Positions 9,509-20,871 are shown, numbered from the stretch's first letter. The stretch: 64,000 nt of DNA from Ustilago trichophora (GCA_900323505.1 OOIN01000006.1:496001-560000); one strand, 5' to 3'. The notes: generated by a model from the sequence alone, not told the origin. Numbers and translations are program-made.

Positions 9509-12213
9509 CGTGATAGCAGGTACGTGGAGCGCTGCTAGATCGCAATTCGCGTCTTGGTGCAGGCCAGGTGACGTCCGTGATCAGGCGTACATGGTTGGTG
9601 GGAGTACACTGAGCTGCTTCGTCGTCGCCCTGTTGTCTTTTTCAGGTTGAAGTGGGAGTTGATGGTGTTGATGGCCGATAAGCGGTGGTCTGTTAGATGC
9701 GAAGATGATGCTGCGTGAGACCCTGAAGCCAGCCGCTCACGCTTTGGGCAGCTCGGCCATGCAGCAGACACGCCGTCTCGCCCCTCTTTTTTCCTCCACA
9801 CCAACACATCAGCGGCGACTTTCAATGTGTAAGATTCATGGAAGACGACGAGAAATTATCATACCTGTTTGTCTAAGCAACCTAACACTCTTCAGCAAGC
9901 TGTACACCTTCTCTCTCTTTCACTCTCTCATCCCTTTAGCTGCATAGGGAGGCCAGCTCTGTGCTTCATATGTCGCTGTCTGTGTCAGATGCTTGGTTCT
10001 AGTGAATATCCGTCTCCCGAATGCGAGGTCTCCAAGGGATGGTGGTGCTACTGCCCATTTGACACAGCAAAAACCTCGAAACCCAAAATGATTTTTCTGA
10101 AAAGCGAGCCTGAAAATCGGCGCGGCGAAAGTGTCCAAAAAATGGCAACGAGGGATGGTGAGAGAGTGGCGCAGTGTGCAAAGGTACATACTGTACAGAG
10201 TCCGACGCCGAGATGCAGACGCACATGGCCTTTACGGAAAATTAGGCACAACGTGTGGGTTTGATAGCGGAGTCGCTTTGGAAAGAAAGAAACAAAATCC
10301 TTACGACATTCAACGTCCGAATGGAGTGAGTTGCAATATACTATTCTTCCGCAGCACGGTGCAGGTCTTGTCAAGGAAAGAGTAGCAGGTACAGTGCCAA
10401 ATCAAGCAAGAGGCGTCCCGAGGCTGCAATCTGCCACGCAGGCGAGTCGGGATCTCCAAAAAGCAGATTTGACAGGGTCGCTCTACTGTACATATGCATG
10501 AGGATACTGTACTGCCGCGAATGACCGAGGCGCAATGGGAGCCTTGGCTGTCACCACTGTACGCAACTGCAGAGCACACATACAATGTCCGACTTGGCAT
10601 TGATCCGGGCCTTGTCTATCGGGACTGATGTGCATGAACAGCGTCGATCCTATCAGCTCCGCGCCCAACGCTTCGAACTCGAACTAGTGCAATGATCCGC
10701 CAGATGCATGTGTCGCGATCGACTTCGCAAGGAAGACGAAAGTTTTTAGTGGCCGAGGACGGGTATAGAAGAAACGACGATGTCAAGATCTGGTTGGCGA
10801 CTCGGAATGCATCTAGATCCCGGTTGTAGGAGCTATGCGACGCCAAGAGACAATCTTCCCACGAAACAAAGGGATGATAAACTTGCTCCGACCAATTCCT
10901 TTTTTTTTCCGACTCTCGCAACTTGAAGAGCATATGCTCATCAAGACATTCTCACGATACGGGACTCGAGGTGACATTTGTCGACGCATCGAGGTGTGAT
11001 CGTGATTGTGAAGCTGTGGGAACTCGGAATCGGGAGTCCTCGCCCAACGGAAGCTGTGTGCGAGAGAAAAAGGGTGACGTTGATCGTCGCCTACGGTATT
11101 CATGCTTGGACGTCGCGATTCCACGGCTGGGAGGCTCGAGATGTGGCTGTCCTTTTTTTCTTTTTTTCTTACACGTTCTCGGAAAAGCCGAAAACATTGT
11201 TAGCCCAGCCATCGAGCCATGTAGTTTCCTTGTAGCGTAGATGATGGAAATAGACCTTACAATGATTCCAGCGTGGTTGTTAAACACTAGCCATCACTAC
11301 AGCCAAATCCATGGCCAGTTCCGGTACCCGCTTCGGCCACTTTGCAGCTGAAAGAATGATGCTTTCGGTCTCTTTACCTTGTCTCTTGTCTTTCCTACAT
11401 ATGAATAGAGCTTATCAATGTATGGCTTCATCAAACTCAATTGCAATCGACATTGAGTCCCACTTTGGTCTTCGAATGGTCGAACCACAAATGAGAATGA
11501 GGACGAAGGACGAGGGTGCAAAGATCGACGACCCTGTTTTTCAACGAGACTACAGGAACAAGTTTTTTTTTTTATTTAATTATTTTTTTTCTGAACAAAA
11601 AGCCGACCGTATAAAATGCAGTGTAGCGAGAAAGAGGCCGTGGCATTTCCGCCGTCATCGGCAGCGTGGTGGAAGCGTTCGTCCGAGGGTGAATTGTTGG
11701 AACAACAAAATAGAAAATAAAAATAAAGATAAAATTGCTCTGAAATTCACTCGCTCATCCTCTGTTTGACCCTGCGCTTGGACGTCTGAGCAGCACAGGA
11801 GCCCAGCGCATTGTCGTCGCATGCCAATTTTAGTGTGCCGCTGCTGATGCTGCTGATGCTGCTGATGCTTCTCACGCTCTGTCCACGTCGCCGTCACACA
11901 CTCTATTCCGGCTTGTCTCGGTCACCAAGCCACTCTTTGAAACTCTGCATTTTGGTTGTGGCTGCCGCTCTGCTCCGTGGCCTCAAAAAATCGAAGTTTC
12001 GAATTGCAAGCTCTTCTCACCGTCATCGCATCGTATCGCATCTGCATCGCTTCAGACGAGAGGACCCTTTTCTTTGCCTCCGCAACAAAGCAAGCAGGAT
12101 CGGCAGCAGCAGCCATCGGCAACAGCAGCATCATCAGGAACTCCAACGAGACCCTCTCTTCCTCCTCGCCTTCCCTTCTTCTTCTCCATCAACATCAGCC
12201 CAATCCAATAAAG
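9509..12213. other. Long intergenic region with A/T tracts and TACTGTAC motifs
   Basis: No gene is firmly supported in these 2.7 kb. The region holds the promoters of the UVRAG-like gene and of the ManC-like gene. It contains three TACTGTAC copies (10189, 10483, 10505), T/A-rich tracts near 11562-11590 and 11702-11735, and a TATAAAA sequence at 11610-11616. A short presequence-like frame begins at 9705 (listed separately). Other small frames look random. Confidence 0.55.
9705..9940 (+). CDS. Questionable small ORF resembling a mitochondrial presequence
   Basis: From an ATG at 9705 the first ~41 residues are rich in Arg, Ala, Ser and Leu with no acidic residue except Glu5, end in a Gln-Arg-Arg-Leu-Ser stretch and look like a cleavable mitochondrial leader. 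A GTAAGA donor at 9830 and a CTAAC branch-like sequence shortly before a TTCAG acceptor at 9896 suggest an intron, but the spliced frame stops 14 residues later at 9940 and carries no recognisable mature domain. It may be a fragment, a mis-modelled 5' exon or chance. Confidence 0.15.
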
Positions 12214-14057
12214 ATGTCCGCTCCTCCCTCCATCTCCCCCTCGTCATCCACTGGCCGCCTCCCCACCAACACCTCTTCCCCTACCAGGAACCCATCGCTC
12301 CTTTCGATCCCCACCACATCCTCGGCTTCCACCGCTGACCAGTCTCCCACTACGCCCACCGACGCTGCTGTCACTCCCGTCAATCCGCGCTCCTTAGCCA
12401 ACTTTGACCAGTACCGCATCGCTCCTAACCAGTCCCTGTCTACAAACTCTGCTCTCGGCCAGGACGAACAAGCTCTTGAAAACCTCACCGTCGACGACGT
12501 TCACAACCCCAAACCATCCTCTTCCACCACCATGGGCAACGTCTCTGAGCAGTCCGTCATGGACCAGGTCCTCTCGGGCATTCTCACAATGCAGAAGGAG
12601 GTGAGTAGCAGGCAGTTTTCTTGCTTTGACTGCCATCTGAGAACAGGACGAAGCTATGGCACAGCAAACTAACACTTCTTCTCTATTTCCTTTTCCATGC
12701 ACAGCTCTCTCGATTGCATATTCGCATGGACGCAATGGAAAGCCAGAACGAGGCCGCGGCCCGACGAAACTCGTTTTACAACTCCATGACTCCCGGTTCC
12801 ATGTCTCCCTCGCTCAAGAGCCCCGGTCTCTTGCCAAGGCTCGGTCGCAGGTCTTCGTCTCCTCCCAAGAATGGCTCGATGGACATGCTCCACGCACCGC
12901 ACCTCTCCATGGGTGGCTCCACCTACGCACAGCCCGCTCCTTTGCTGGCAGAGGAGCCCAAGCTCGGTCTCTGGGCTGTCGTTCCCGCTGGTGGTGCCGG
13001 TACCCGACTCTGGCCTCTGTCGCGAGAGTCCTACCCCAAGTTCTTGCTCGACCTTACCGGCTCTGGCAGGACATTGCTCCAGAGCACTTGGGATCGCTTG
13101 CTCCCTTTGGCTGGTCAGGCACAGATGATGATCGTCACCGGTCAGGCACACGTTGGTGGTGTTTCGGCACAGCTTCCTGAGCTCGAGCAGGCCAACGTGC
13201 TCGCAGAGCCTTCGCCAAAGGAGTCGATGGCTGCCATCGGTCTCGCAGCTGCTGTGCTGCTCCAGCGTGACCCTGAAGCCGTTCTCGGTTCGTTCGCCGC
13301 TGATCACATCATCTCGGGTCGAGATGCCTTTGAGTCGGCCGTCACCGAGGCTGTGGCTACCGCCAAAGCAGGTTACCTTGTCACTATTGGTATCGCTCCC
13401 TCGCACCCTTCCACTGGTTTCGGTTACATCAAGCTAGGCGAGAAGCTGAGTGTCAACGAGGCCCCCAACGCTCGTCGTGTCACCGAGTTCAAGGAGAAGC
13501 CCGATGCACGAACTGCCTCCGCATACCTCTCAACGGGTGACTACCGCTGGAACGGAGGCATGTTCGTCGTCAAGGCCAAGGTTTTGCTCGACTTGCTCAA
13601 GGAGACCGTTCCCGAGCTTCACGATGGTTTGACTCGCATTGCCGCTGTTTGGGATTCGGACGCACGTGGTGCTGTCATGAGCGAGATCTGGCCCACTCTG
13701 CCCAAGATTGCCATTGACCACGCCGTTGCAGAGCCTGCATCCAAGGTTGGCAAGGTTGCCGTCATTCCTGCCACTTTCGGTTGGGACGACGTCGGAGATT
13801 TCTCGTCGCTCGCCGACCTTATTCCTGCCGAGGAAGGTGAGCCAAGGATTCTTGGTGACTCGAGGCTCGTCGTCACAGAGAGTCAGGCTGGAGGTCTCAT
13901 CATTCCCGCCGCGGGCCGACCAATCGCTTGTCTCGGTGTAGACGATGTCGTGGTTGTCGACACCCCAGATGCATTGCTCATCACAACCAGAGCAAGATCC
14001 CAGGATGTCAAGAAGATTGTGGGGCGGACCAAGAAGGTTTACCCCGAACTTTGCTAA
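12214..14057 (+). CDS. Bacterial-type (ManC-like) mannose-1-phosphate guanylyltransferase with N-terminal extension
   Basis: Exon 1 (12214-12600) and exon 2 (12705-14057) join in phase over a 104-bp GT-AG intron, giving 579 residues. The first ~215 residues are Ser/Pro/Thr-rich and probably disordered. From about residue 218 there is a complete nucleotidyltransferase domain: PAGGAGTRLWPLSRE with the following Tyr-Pro-Lys, Phe-Ala-Ala-Asp-His near 325, Phe-Lys-Glu-Lys-Pro near 388, Trp-Asn-Gly-Gly-Met, and Gly-Trp-Asp-Asp-Val-Gly-Asp. These signatures belong to the bacterial ManC/GMP family, which makes GDP-mannose from mannose-1-phosphate and GTP. The usual fungal Mpg1/Psa1 enzyme has a different start (Leu-Val-Gly-Gly-Phe-Gly-Thr-Arg-Leu-Arg-Pro-Leu). 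No phosphomannose-isomerase domain follows. Codon use matches neighbouring genes, so any transfer would be old. Whether it replaces or supplements Mpg1 cannot be judged here. Confidence 0.85.
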
Positions 14058-14645
14058 GCATCATATTATCAACACTTATTTGTACATACATGTTTTCCCC
14101 TCTACGGGCCTGTCACTTTTAGTATCGTTTTCTCAATGGACATTCTACCTTGTACCCAGCTTCAGGTCCAGCTTCAAAGGAATGTGTGATTCGAGATTGA
14201 GGAATGCAAAGGCTCACTGTACGTTCCTGATGAGCTGTACAGCTGCTGTCCTCAGCCTCGAGAACTGCGAAACATAGACACTCGCTCCTTCTCATGCAGC
14301 CACAACACCTGGTGAAGATGCCTCATGAGCGCCGAATTGTGTCTCGAATAATAATCTAGCGTCGCTCTCACCACAACCGCAGCTATAAGGTTAGATGTCA
14401 AATGCGTTGCATGCAAAAAACGAAGGAAACAGAGCCAAACGAGTGTGTGTATGTGTATGTAAGAGTGACCGAAAAAAAACGCCAAACATTGACGAGATGC
14501 ACGAATCGTAACGAAATGTATGATGAAAGTGAGTCAGTGAGTTAAGTGGAATGGTTCATGTTCTGGTATATGTTTATGTGATGTTGTGTATATATGTGTC
14601 ATGCCTCTACGAGGAAAGACTTGTGTGTAAAGTGTTTGAGTAGAT
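14058..14645. other. Convergent 3' intergenic region
   Basis: 588 bp between the ManC-like stop and the stop of the minus-strand Ser-rich gene. It should hold both 3' UTRs. TG-rich sequence lies near 14438-14460 and 14560-14610; no gene is seen. Confidence 0.5.
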
Positions 14646-17207
14646 CTAGTTGGCAACAGGTTGTCTCTGACCCAAAACACGCGTAATGGTATGCATGCGT
14701 TCTTTGCTCTTGCGACTCAACGACGAAGAGAGTCCATGATTCTTTTCCTCCTTGCCATGACTGCCATTGTCGTTGCCGGCATCACGCATTCGGGTAATGG
14801 ATTGTGGAACCGCCTCAACCCTCTGCAGTGGCTTCCTCGCCGTTGCACTGGGCACGTTGGAAATCATCGAGGCAATCGAAGGCGTATTCTCCGCCTCCTC
14901 TATCAATCGCATGATCTTGCTCGTCCGTGTAATGCGCGCCGAAAAATCCTTCTTCCTCATCATCGTAGCTGTAGCATTCGGGCTCGGACTCGGACGAAAT
15001 ACGTCATCCACTTCCGCCGCCTGAGCATGCGTCAGCACAAGCGGTTGCCCCTGCTGCGCACGACACCTGCTCCTCATCCGAGTAGGCGAATCATCCACGC
15101 CTCCTCTGCCACCACTTTCGATGGCGCTAGATAGCTCACTCTCGTCAAACACGTGAATGTTGCGACGAAGCGCTTGCACCTTGGCTCCGCGCGAAAGCGA
15201 TCCAACAGAGTCGCGAAGGATCGCAGCTACCGGCCCACGATTCTCGACTTGGCTTCTAGGGGAAGTGTTGGGCGATGAAGAGGAGGAGGAAGAGGATGGC
15301 GAGGAGCGAATCTTGGATCTGCCGCGCTTGGGCATCTTGAGCGCCTGCTCGGCTGCAGCCGAGCGCAAGTCGGATCCGGAGGAGACGTGACGCAGTTTGG
15401 ATCGGGGCTTCTTCTGGACGCGCCGGTTGGAGATGATGACGGCGCCGGATTTGCCAGGCGACCAAGACATGGGCTCGAATTCGTGTCCTTCCAAGGCGAG
15501 TTCTTTGGGGGATGAAATGCCGCGCGGCGACGAGACGGTGAGTCGGGGAGGGGTGGAGCGTTTCTTGAGCGTTGGGCTGATCTGGCCAGATTCCGTGTCG
15601 AGTTCCACCGATGGCGTGGTGGACGAGGACGATGATGCGGCAGGGTTGGATGAGGAGACGGTGCGACGCTCTCGAATGATCTTGGAGAGTACTTCGACGG
15701 ATTTCATGCGTCGCATGCTGAGATGGGTGGGTCGGGTGCAAGAGCCGTTGCGGGGTGCTACGGCTGGGTCAGTGGAGAGGAAGGGGAGAGCAGGTCCAGA
15801 GAGGAGTTTGGTTACTGCATCTTCGTCGTTGTTCTGCTTTGTCAAGGGCAGGGAATCTGCTTGGCTCGGCGGGGTGCAAGGCAGATCCGAGTCGATAGAA
15901 TCAGTGACAATTGCCGTTGTGGCTGCTGCTGCCACTGCCGCCGCAGCTGCCTCACGACGGAGGCGCGATTGATCCATCATGGCCTGCAAATCACCCAGAG
16001 ATTCTCGCCACGCAGCTCTTTCCTTCTTCCACTTGCGCTGACGGCTAGGGCTATCCTGTGGATTGCGAACCTCGCTGGGAGCCGCTTTCTTGGTTGGGCT
16101 TGTGAAGGCATCCACCAGGCCAAGCCGCCTCTTTGCCGTGTTGTTGGCAAGCGCCTTCCACTCGTCCTCTGCGGCAGCATCGCTGCTCATGACATCCGAC
16201 GAGATTGCGGCGTTCTTACGGACGGGTGCGGTGCGAGATTTGGAGGACCGATAGGCGACACTTGCCGTCCAGACGGGGTTGTTGGAAGCTGTGCGTTTGG
16301 TGTTTGGTGGTATTGGACGTGTCGAAGATGTGGATGCGGATACTACTACTGATGTCGATGTCGAAGCTGGTTCGGACGCAGATGGTGACGTTGTTGATGC
16401 TTGAGTACTCGATGAGCCCGCCTGAGCCTCACTAGACTGTGGCGAGGCGGGTTGCGCCTGGACTTGCTCGGGCGAGCTTTCTGCGGCGAAAGCCGGCGCA
16501 GGATCGTTCAAGATGGTTCCAGGCCCAAAGAGCCAGACATTTGGCCACCAGCTGGAGGATGGAGCGGGTGCATCTGGCGGTGGTGGGACCGAGCCCGAGT
16601 CCGAGTCTGGCGATGCTGTGAGCTTGTAATTTCGCGATGGCAGGCTCTTGCTGGTGGCTGCTTTAGGAGTAGACCTGCTTCTCTGAACAGCTCGCCTCAA
16701 CTCGCTCGCAGCGAGCGAGGGGGAGTCTGAGGAAAAGTCATCGACGAGCCTTGTTTTGCGAGGTGGTGTGGCGAGCTTCTTGGCAAACATGCCTGCTAAT
16801 GTCTGGCGGTCGGGTGTGACGACGCGCGTCTCCTTGTAGCCGGCTCGTTCGAGGAGCTCGTGGAGACTGTCGAAACGGGAACCGGCAGGGTCGATGTGGT
16901 CGTCCGACGTGGTTGGGTGCGTGGAGGATGAAGCGATGTCGTTGTAGTCGGTCGATGCCTCTGTATGACTGCTGCGATGCGAGTTGGTGGAGGCGACTGG
17001 CTGTTGCTGCTGGTGAGATTGTTTGGGAGAGTATTTGGTGTGGTTGTTGACAATGGTGTTGGAGGTGCTGGTGTGACTACTGGTGCTACTGGTGCTGTAC
17101 ATGGGATCGGTGGAGGTGGTTTCGGATGAAGAAGCAGAGCCAGAGCTAGGGATGTGTTGGAAGCAATGCCGATGGCGGGGCGGTACAGCGCCTAAGGACG
17201 TGTACAT
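14646..17207 (-). CDS. Unrecognised Ser-rich protein (853 residues)
   Basis: The first ATG of the open frame is at 17207; the frame extends to 17321 without one. The protein is dominated by Ser, Thr, Pro and Ala. Islands of possible order are a Leu-His-Glu-Leu-Leu-Glu-Arg-Ala-Gly helix followed by a Pro-Asp-Arg-Gln segment (about residues 110-150) and a Trp-Trp-Pro-Asn-Val-Trp-Leu-Phe-Gly motif near 230. Others are a basic helix with Arg-Lys-Trp-Lys-Lys-Glu-Arg near 390-425, an alanine run near 420-430, and a C-terminal segment with Lys-Ile-Met-Arg-Leu-Ile-Glu-Glu-Ala-Glu. Many Ser-Pro and Thr-Pro sites suggest regulation by proline-directed kinases. I do not recognise a family. Sustained coding over 2.5 kb with one open frame supports a real gene, probably nuclear or cytoskeletal, but that is inference. 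Confidence 0.7.
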   Translation of the reverse strand: MYTSLGAVPPRHRHCFQHIPSSGSASSSETTSTDPMYSTSSTSSHTSTSNTIVNNHTKYSPKQSHQQQQPVASTNSHRSSHTEASTDYNDIASSSTHPTTSDDHIDPAGSRFDSLHELLERAGYKETRVVTPDRQTLAGMFAKKLATPPRKTRLVDDFSSDSPSLAASELRRAVQRSRSTPKAATSKSLPSRNYKLTASPDSDSGSVPPPPDAPAPSSSWWPNVWLFGPGTILNDPAPAFAAESSPEQVQAQPASPQSSEAQAGSSSTQASTTSPSASEPASTSTSVVVSASTSSTRPIPPNTKRTASNNPVWTASVAYRSSKSRTAPVRKNAAISSDVMSSDAAAEDEWKALANNTAKRRLGLVDAFTSPTKKAAPSEVRNPQDSPSRQRKWKKERAAWRESLGDLQAMMDQSRLRREAAAAAVAAAATTAIVTDSIDSDLPCTPPSQADSLPLTKQNNDEDAVTKLLSGPALPFLSTDPAVAPRNGSCTRPTHLSMRRMKSVEVLSKIIRERRTVSSSNPAASSSSSTTPSVELDTESGQISPTLKKRSTPPRLTVSSPRGISSPKELALEGHEFEPMSWSPGKSGAVIISNRRVQKKPRSKLRHVSSGSDLRSAAAEQALKMPKRGRSKIRSSPSSSSSSSSPNTSPRSQVENRGPVAAILRDSVGSLSRGAKVQALRRNIHVFDESELSSAIESGGRGGVDDSPTRMRSRCRAQQGQPLVLTHAQAAEVDDVFRPSPSPNATATMMRKKDFSARITRTSKIMRLIEEAENTPSIASMISNVPSATARKPLQRVEAVPQSITRMRDAGNDNGSHGKEEKNHGLSSSLSRKSKERMHTITRVLGQRQPVAN

Positions 17208-19947
17208 GACCAGCTTTGCACGCGGTGGTGCAATGCGTTGCCTTGCTGGTCTGTTGTCGCAACTCGATTGGGGCGTGGAGAGGAGGGGAGAGATGCCAAA
17301 CAGGGTGTGAGGGGATGGCAAGTGGTGGAGGCGAGAGTGCCAGCGTGGTGAATGGATAGTGTAAATTTGGACGCTTCGGAGAGAAATTAGGGTCCGACCG
17401 ATCTTGCAGTGAGGTGTGAATCGTAGGAACGCTCAAATTTGGGATGGTATGGACCAATGACCAATGACCAAAGACCAATGATGTTGGACCAAGAGGTTGT
17501 TTCGAGGATTACTTACCCAGATTGAGCCTGATGCAACGCTCAAACGGAAGCAGCTGTCGGGAAGGCCGAGCGTGACACATACCGAACTCTTGTCTTGTGG
17601 AAAATAAACACAGACAAGAGCAGAGATACCTATACTGTACTGTTTAAAAAAAAAGTACTGTACCGTATATGTGTGGCTGCACGAGCCCTTTCAAGCACCA
17701 AAGCGGTCATTGAAAAAGAAGCATATACGTGCATTTCTGCCCCCTGAAATGTCACATAACTACAGTACTGTACAGTACACCAACATCAAGTAGCACACTG
17801 TCCGAGGTGCATCTCCTGCTCGAGCTTTGTTACGAGAGCGACACGAACCGAATGCACGGAAGCGAGCCGTACACCTCTTCAGAATCCTAAGCCATGAATC
17901 TGGTTGACCATCTAAGCTCCAGAGCAAGTGCATCGTCACTCGATCTTGCCACTGTACTGTACTGTACTGTACATGGTCTCGAGGGTTGTAGAGGGATACC
18001 AATCAAGTTGGTGCTGGACGTCCATGGGGCTGGCCTTGTGGCGGGAGAACCCAGGTCAAGCTTGGTCTTGTGGCTCGTCTACGCCAGCTTTCCCGCCCTT
18101 CGTGTCTCAGCCGCTGTGACGGCAAAGTGGTTCTGTCGGAGCTCAACCATTTCCGAGGCTGCTTCTTTCCAACAAGCATTGCTTTCTCTCTGACTTCCAT
18201 CCCCAGAGCATTGAGCACCTTTTCTGCTATGTAGACGATGATGTCAAGTCATTGTGGTGGTCCAATGCTCTGGCACTGTCTCGCTGCTCTTCTTTGAAGG
18301 TTAAGCAAACAACGTCCGGCGTGAGAAAGCCGTGAGAAGCTCCCACACATTCTCCATATACTGTATCTGCACGGTCACAGTGCAGGCGTGTAATCCGCAG
18401 GATGCACTGTGTGTGTGACGGGGTGCGGTAGAGTAACGTTGCTGGACGGGAGTGAGAGAGTCGTTCTAGAGAGAACAAGAAAAATATTACTGTAAAAAGA
18501 AGCTCAAATTCGGCTAAAGTAGCCATCAAGCGAGCGGGGAGACCAACACTGCACAAAAGAGACGCGAGCCGTTCACAAACGCGTCCAGAGTCAGCACGAG
18601 ACTTTTACAGAAGCTTCAATTTCAAATCCCAACTCCCGATTTGATGAATCGGGCTGGGCTCCTTTCGGATTACGAGATGGCGATGTCGTACGAGTCTGTG
18701 CAGTGGAGGTGGCGGCGGTTTTTCCCTCTTTTGATGAATGTCGAGCACGCCATCTTTGCTTGTTTGACGTGACACTCACATCCACTCAATTTCTTCTTGC
18801 AGCGGTGTCAACTTGCGCCATCGTTTTTTTTTCTTTTTCTTTTCACATTTTGTCCTGAGCATCCATAACTCTAACCCCGCTTGCTGTGCAACTTTGCCGA
18901 AAATCCCTCGATCGACAGATGACGGCAAGAAACCGCTGTGACGCTCATTCAGCTCCGGTGGCTTTGTATTCCCGAACCAGCAAAGCAAGCCATGGAGTCA
19001 CTTTGGCCCTTTTCACCCTCATGCCTTGCCTTTCAGCAATAATACAGGATCGCAGCACTCTCTCTCGGGCATGGTCTTTGGACGACGGCTGTGCCATGTG
19101 ACGATGACAGCCATGGGCGGAAGAACATACGAACCAAGTTTTGACGTCAAAGGCTCCAAACCAAGGTCAAACGACACAAAGCAGCATGATTTTGAACTGG
19201 ACGCCATGTTGTACTGTACAGTCAAATTTTCCCGACGTCTTGTCTGTGCAACTTTGACCCCTTCTTGCTTTCCATACTGAGCAGATCGCAGGCCGTCCTC
19301 GCTCGCTCCATACTCGGTTGTGCTCCTCCTCCTGCAAACGGAGACGCTTCGGATGCCGTTTCCCTTTGCCCCCTTCCCTCCCTATCCCCGAGACGACCTT
19401 GGCGGAGACCTTGCTGCTTTTTTGCTCTTCCTGACTCTGACACTGATGATGCTCGCCTGCCTGCTAGCCTGTCTGTGTCGCTCTGGGCCTTCCCCTCTTG
19501 TTTAGCCGCGGGCTCATCCCTGCTGTGCCTCGAACATCCTTGTGCACCTCTCTTGGTGGGTTTGCGTTAACTAGGTGCCTGTGTTGCGTGGGACAAAACT
19601 CCTTCCTGTCAGCACATCGTTCGCACGGTCTTAACTGCCTCTGCCCCTCCCTGTGACCCTTGTCAGGCCTTTCTTGTGAACCCTTCTCCTTCCTCCTTTA
19701 CATCCACATCCACATCCATCTTCCACCATCCCATCTCCAACTCAGCATCATTTGCCCCTCTCATAAGTAGAGATCGCATCTGCGTGCTTCATCTCGTTCT
19801 TCGAATTGGTTCATTTTTCATCTACCTTTCCGTGTTGCCTCTTCTGCACCAGTCTCACCAGTACACCCGACCCTTCGGATCACTAGGGCTAACCGACATC
19901 CCTCTCATCTTCTTTGTACGCATACACACTCTCATCCTTCCGACACA
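17208..19947. other. Long intergenic region rich in TACTGTAC palindromes
   Basis: 2.74 kb upstream of both the Ser-rich gene and the PAPS reductase gene. No convincing coding frame is present. It contains most of the window's TACTGTAC copies, including a perfect 14-bp palindrome at 17765-17778 and four tandem ACTGT units at 17951-17970. A 7-bp stem/5-nt loop hairpin (CCCGATT/AATCGGG) lies near 18635-18653. CT-rich sequence at 19600-19900 is probably the leader of the PAPS reductase mRNA. Confidence 0.55.
17633..17972. repeat. Cluster of TACTGTAC motifs
   Basis: TACTGTAC or its complement occurs at 17633, 17656, 17766, 17770, 17955, 17960 and 17965. The set includes the palindrome GTACTGTACAGTAC (17765-17778) and a short ACTGT tandem array (17951-17970). 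Further copies occur at 10189, 10483, 10505, 19212 and 22041. The function is unknown. Confidence 0.8.
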
Positions 19948-20871
19948 ATGACGCTTTCCAACCAGATCGCACAATCCTCCAAACAGGCCGAGGAGGAGGC
20001 CCAGATTCGTGCCGTCATCAACAACCTCGAAGCCATCAACCGCAAACTCGGTGAGGCTGACCCCACCGAGATCATTGAATGGGCCATCGACAACCTTCCC
20101 GGCCTTTACCAGACCACCGCCTTCGGCATCACTGGCTGCATCACCGTCGACATGATCTCTCGCATCAGCGAGCAGCGTGCCGCCAAGGAGGGACGCCCTG
20201 CTAAGCACCTTGTTCCGCTCATCTTTGTCGACACCCTCTACCATTTCCCTCAGACGCTCGACTTGGCGCACAAGGCGGCAAAGCACTACAACGCCGAGAT
20301 GCACGTATACTACCCTCCTGGCACCAACACTGTCCGCGAATTTGAAGACAAGTGGGGCACGCAACTGTGGGAGAAGGACGAGGATACCTACGACTACCTG
20401 GTCAAGGTCGAGCCTGCGCGTCGATCATACGAGGAGCTTGGAGTTAGGGCAGTATTCACCGGCCGTCGCCGATCGCAAGGGGCGGACCGCGCTTCGCTCA
20501 ACGCCGTCGAGGTCGACGAGACTGGTTTGGTAAAGGTCAACGCCCTCATGAACTGGTCCTTTGGGCAAGTCGATGCCTATGCGAAAGCAAACGCTGTGCC
20601 GTACAACGAGTTGCTCGATTTGGGATACAAGTCGATCGGTGACTGGCACTCGACCGCTCTTCCGGGCGCAGGCGACTCCGGCGAGCGTGCAGGCAGGTGG
20701 AAGGACAAGGCTGGTAAGACCGAGTGCGGTCTGCACAAGGACTACTTCAAGATGAAGAATCTGGCCGAGAAGAAGCTGCGTGAAGCTGAGCTCGCACGCA
20801 AGGACGAGGCTCGTGACAAGGCCGCTGCTGCTGCCTCGGCGCAACCAGCAGCGCCAGCCACTGTGGTCTAA
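19948..20871 (+). CDS. Phosphoadenylyl-sulfate (PAPS) reductase
   Basis: A 307-residue protein of the CysH/Met16 family, which reduces PAPS to sulfite with thioredoxin in sulfate assimilation. The N-terminal helical part leads into the PP-loop-type domain (Phe-Gly-Ile-Thr-Gly near residue 55, Phe-Val-Asp-Thr-Leu-Tyr-His-Phe-Pro near 92-100). Then come Thr-Gly-Arg-Arg-Arg-Ser-Gln-Gly near 171 and the catalytic Glu-Cys-Gly-Leu-His motif near 259-263. There is a single such Cys motif and no second Cys pair of the iron-sulfur APS-reductase type, so PAPS is the expected substrate. The C-terminus is an Ala/Lys/Glu-rich tail slightly longer than in yeast Met16. It is expected to be cytosolic. No intron is needed. 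Confidence 0.95.
   Translation: MTLSNQIAQSSKQAEEEAQIRAVINNLEAINRKLGEADPTEIIEWAIDNLPGLYQTTAFGITGCITVDMISRISEQRAAKEGRPAKHLVPLIFVDTLYHFPQTLDLAHKAAKHYNAEMHVYYPPGTNTVREFEDKWGTQLWEKDEDTYDYLVKVEPARRSYEELGVRAVFTGRRRSQGADRASLNAVEVDETGLVKVNALMNWSFGQVDAYAKANAVPYNELLDLGYKSIGDWHSTALPGAGDSGERAGRWKDKAGKTECGLHKDYFKMKNLAEKKLREAELARKDEARDKAAAAASAQPAAPATVV

Noticed and set aside
17208..17321. Upstream extension of the Ser-rich gene
   Set aside because: The frame opens at TTG rather than ATG; the first ATG at 17207 is preferred.
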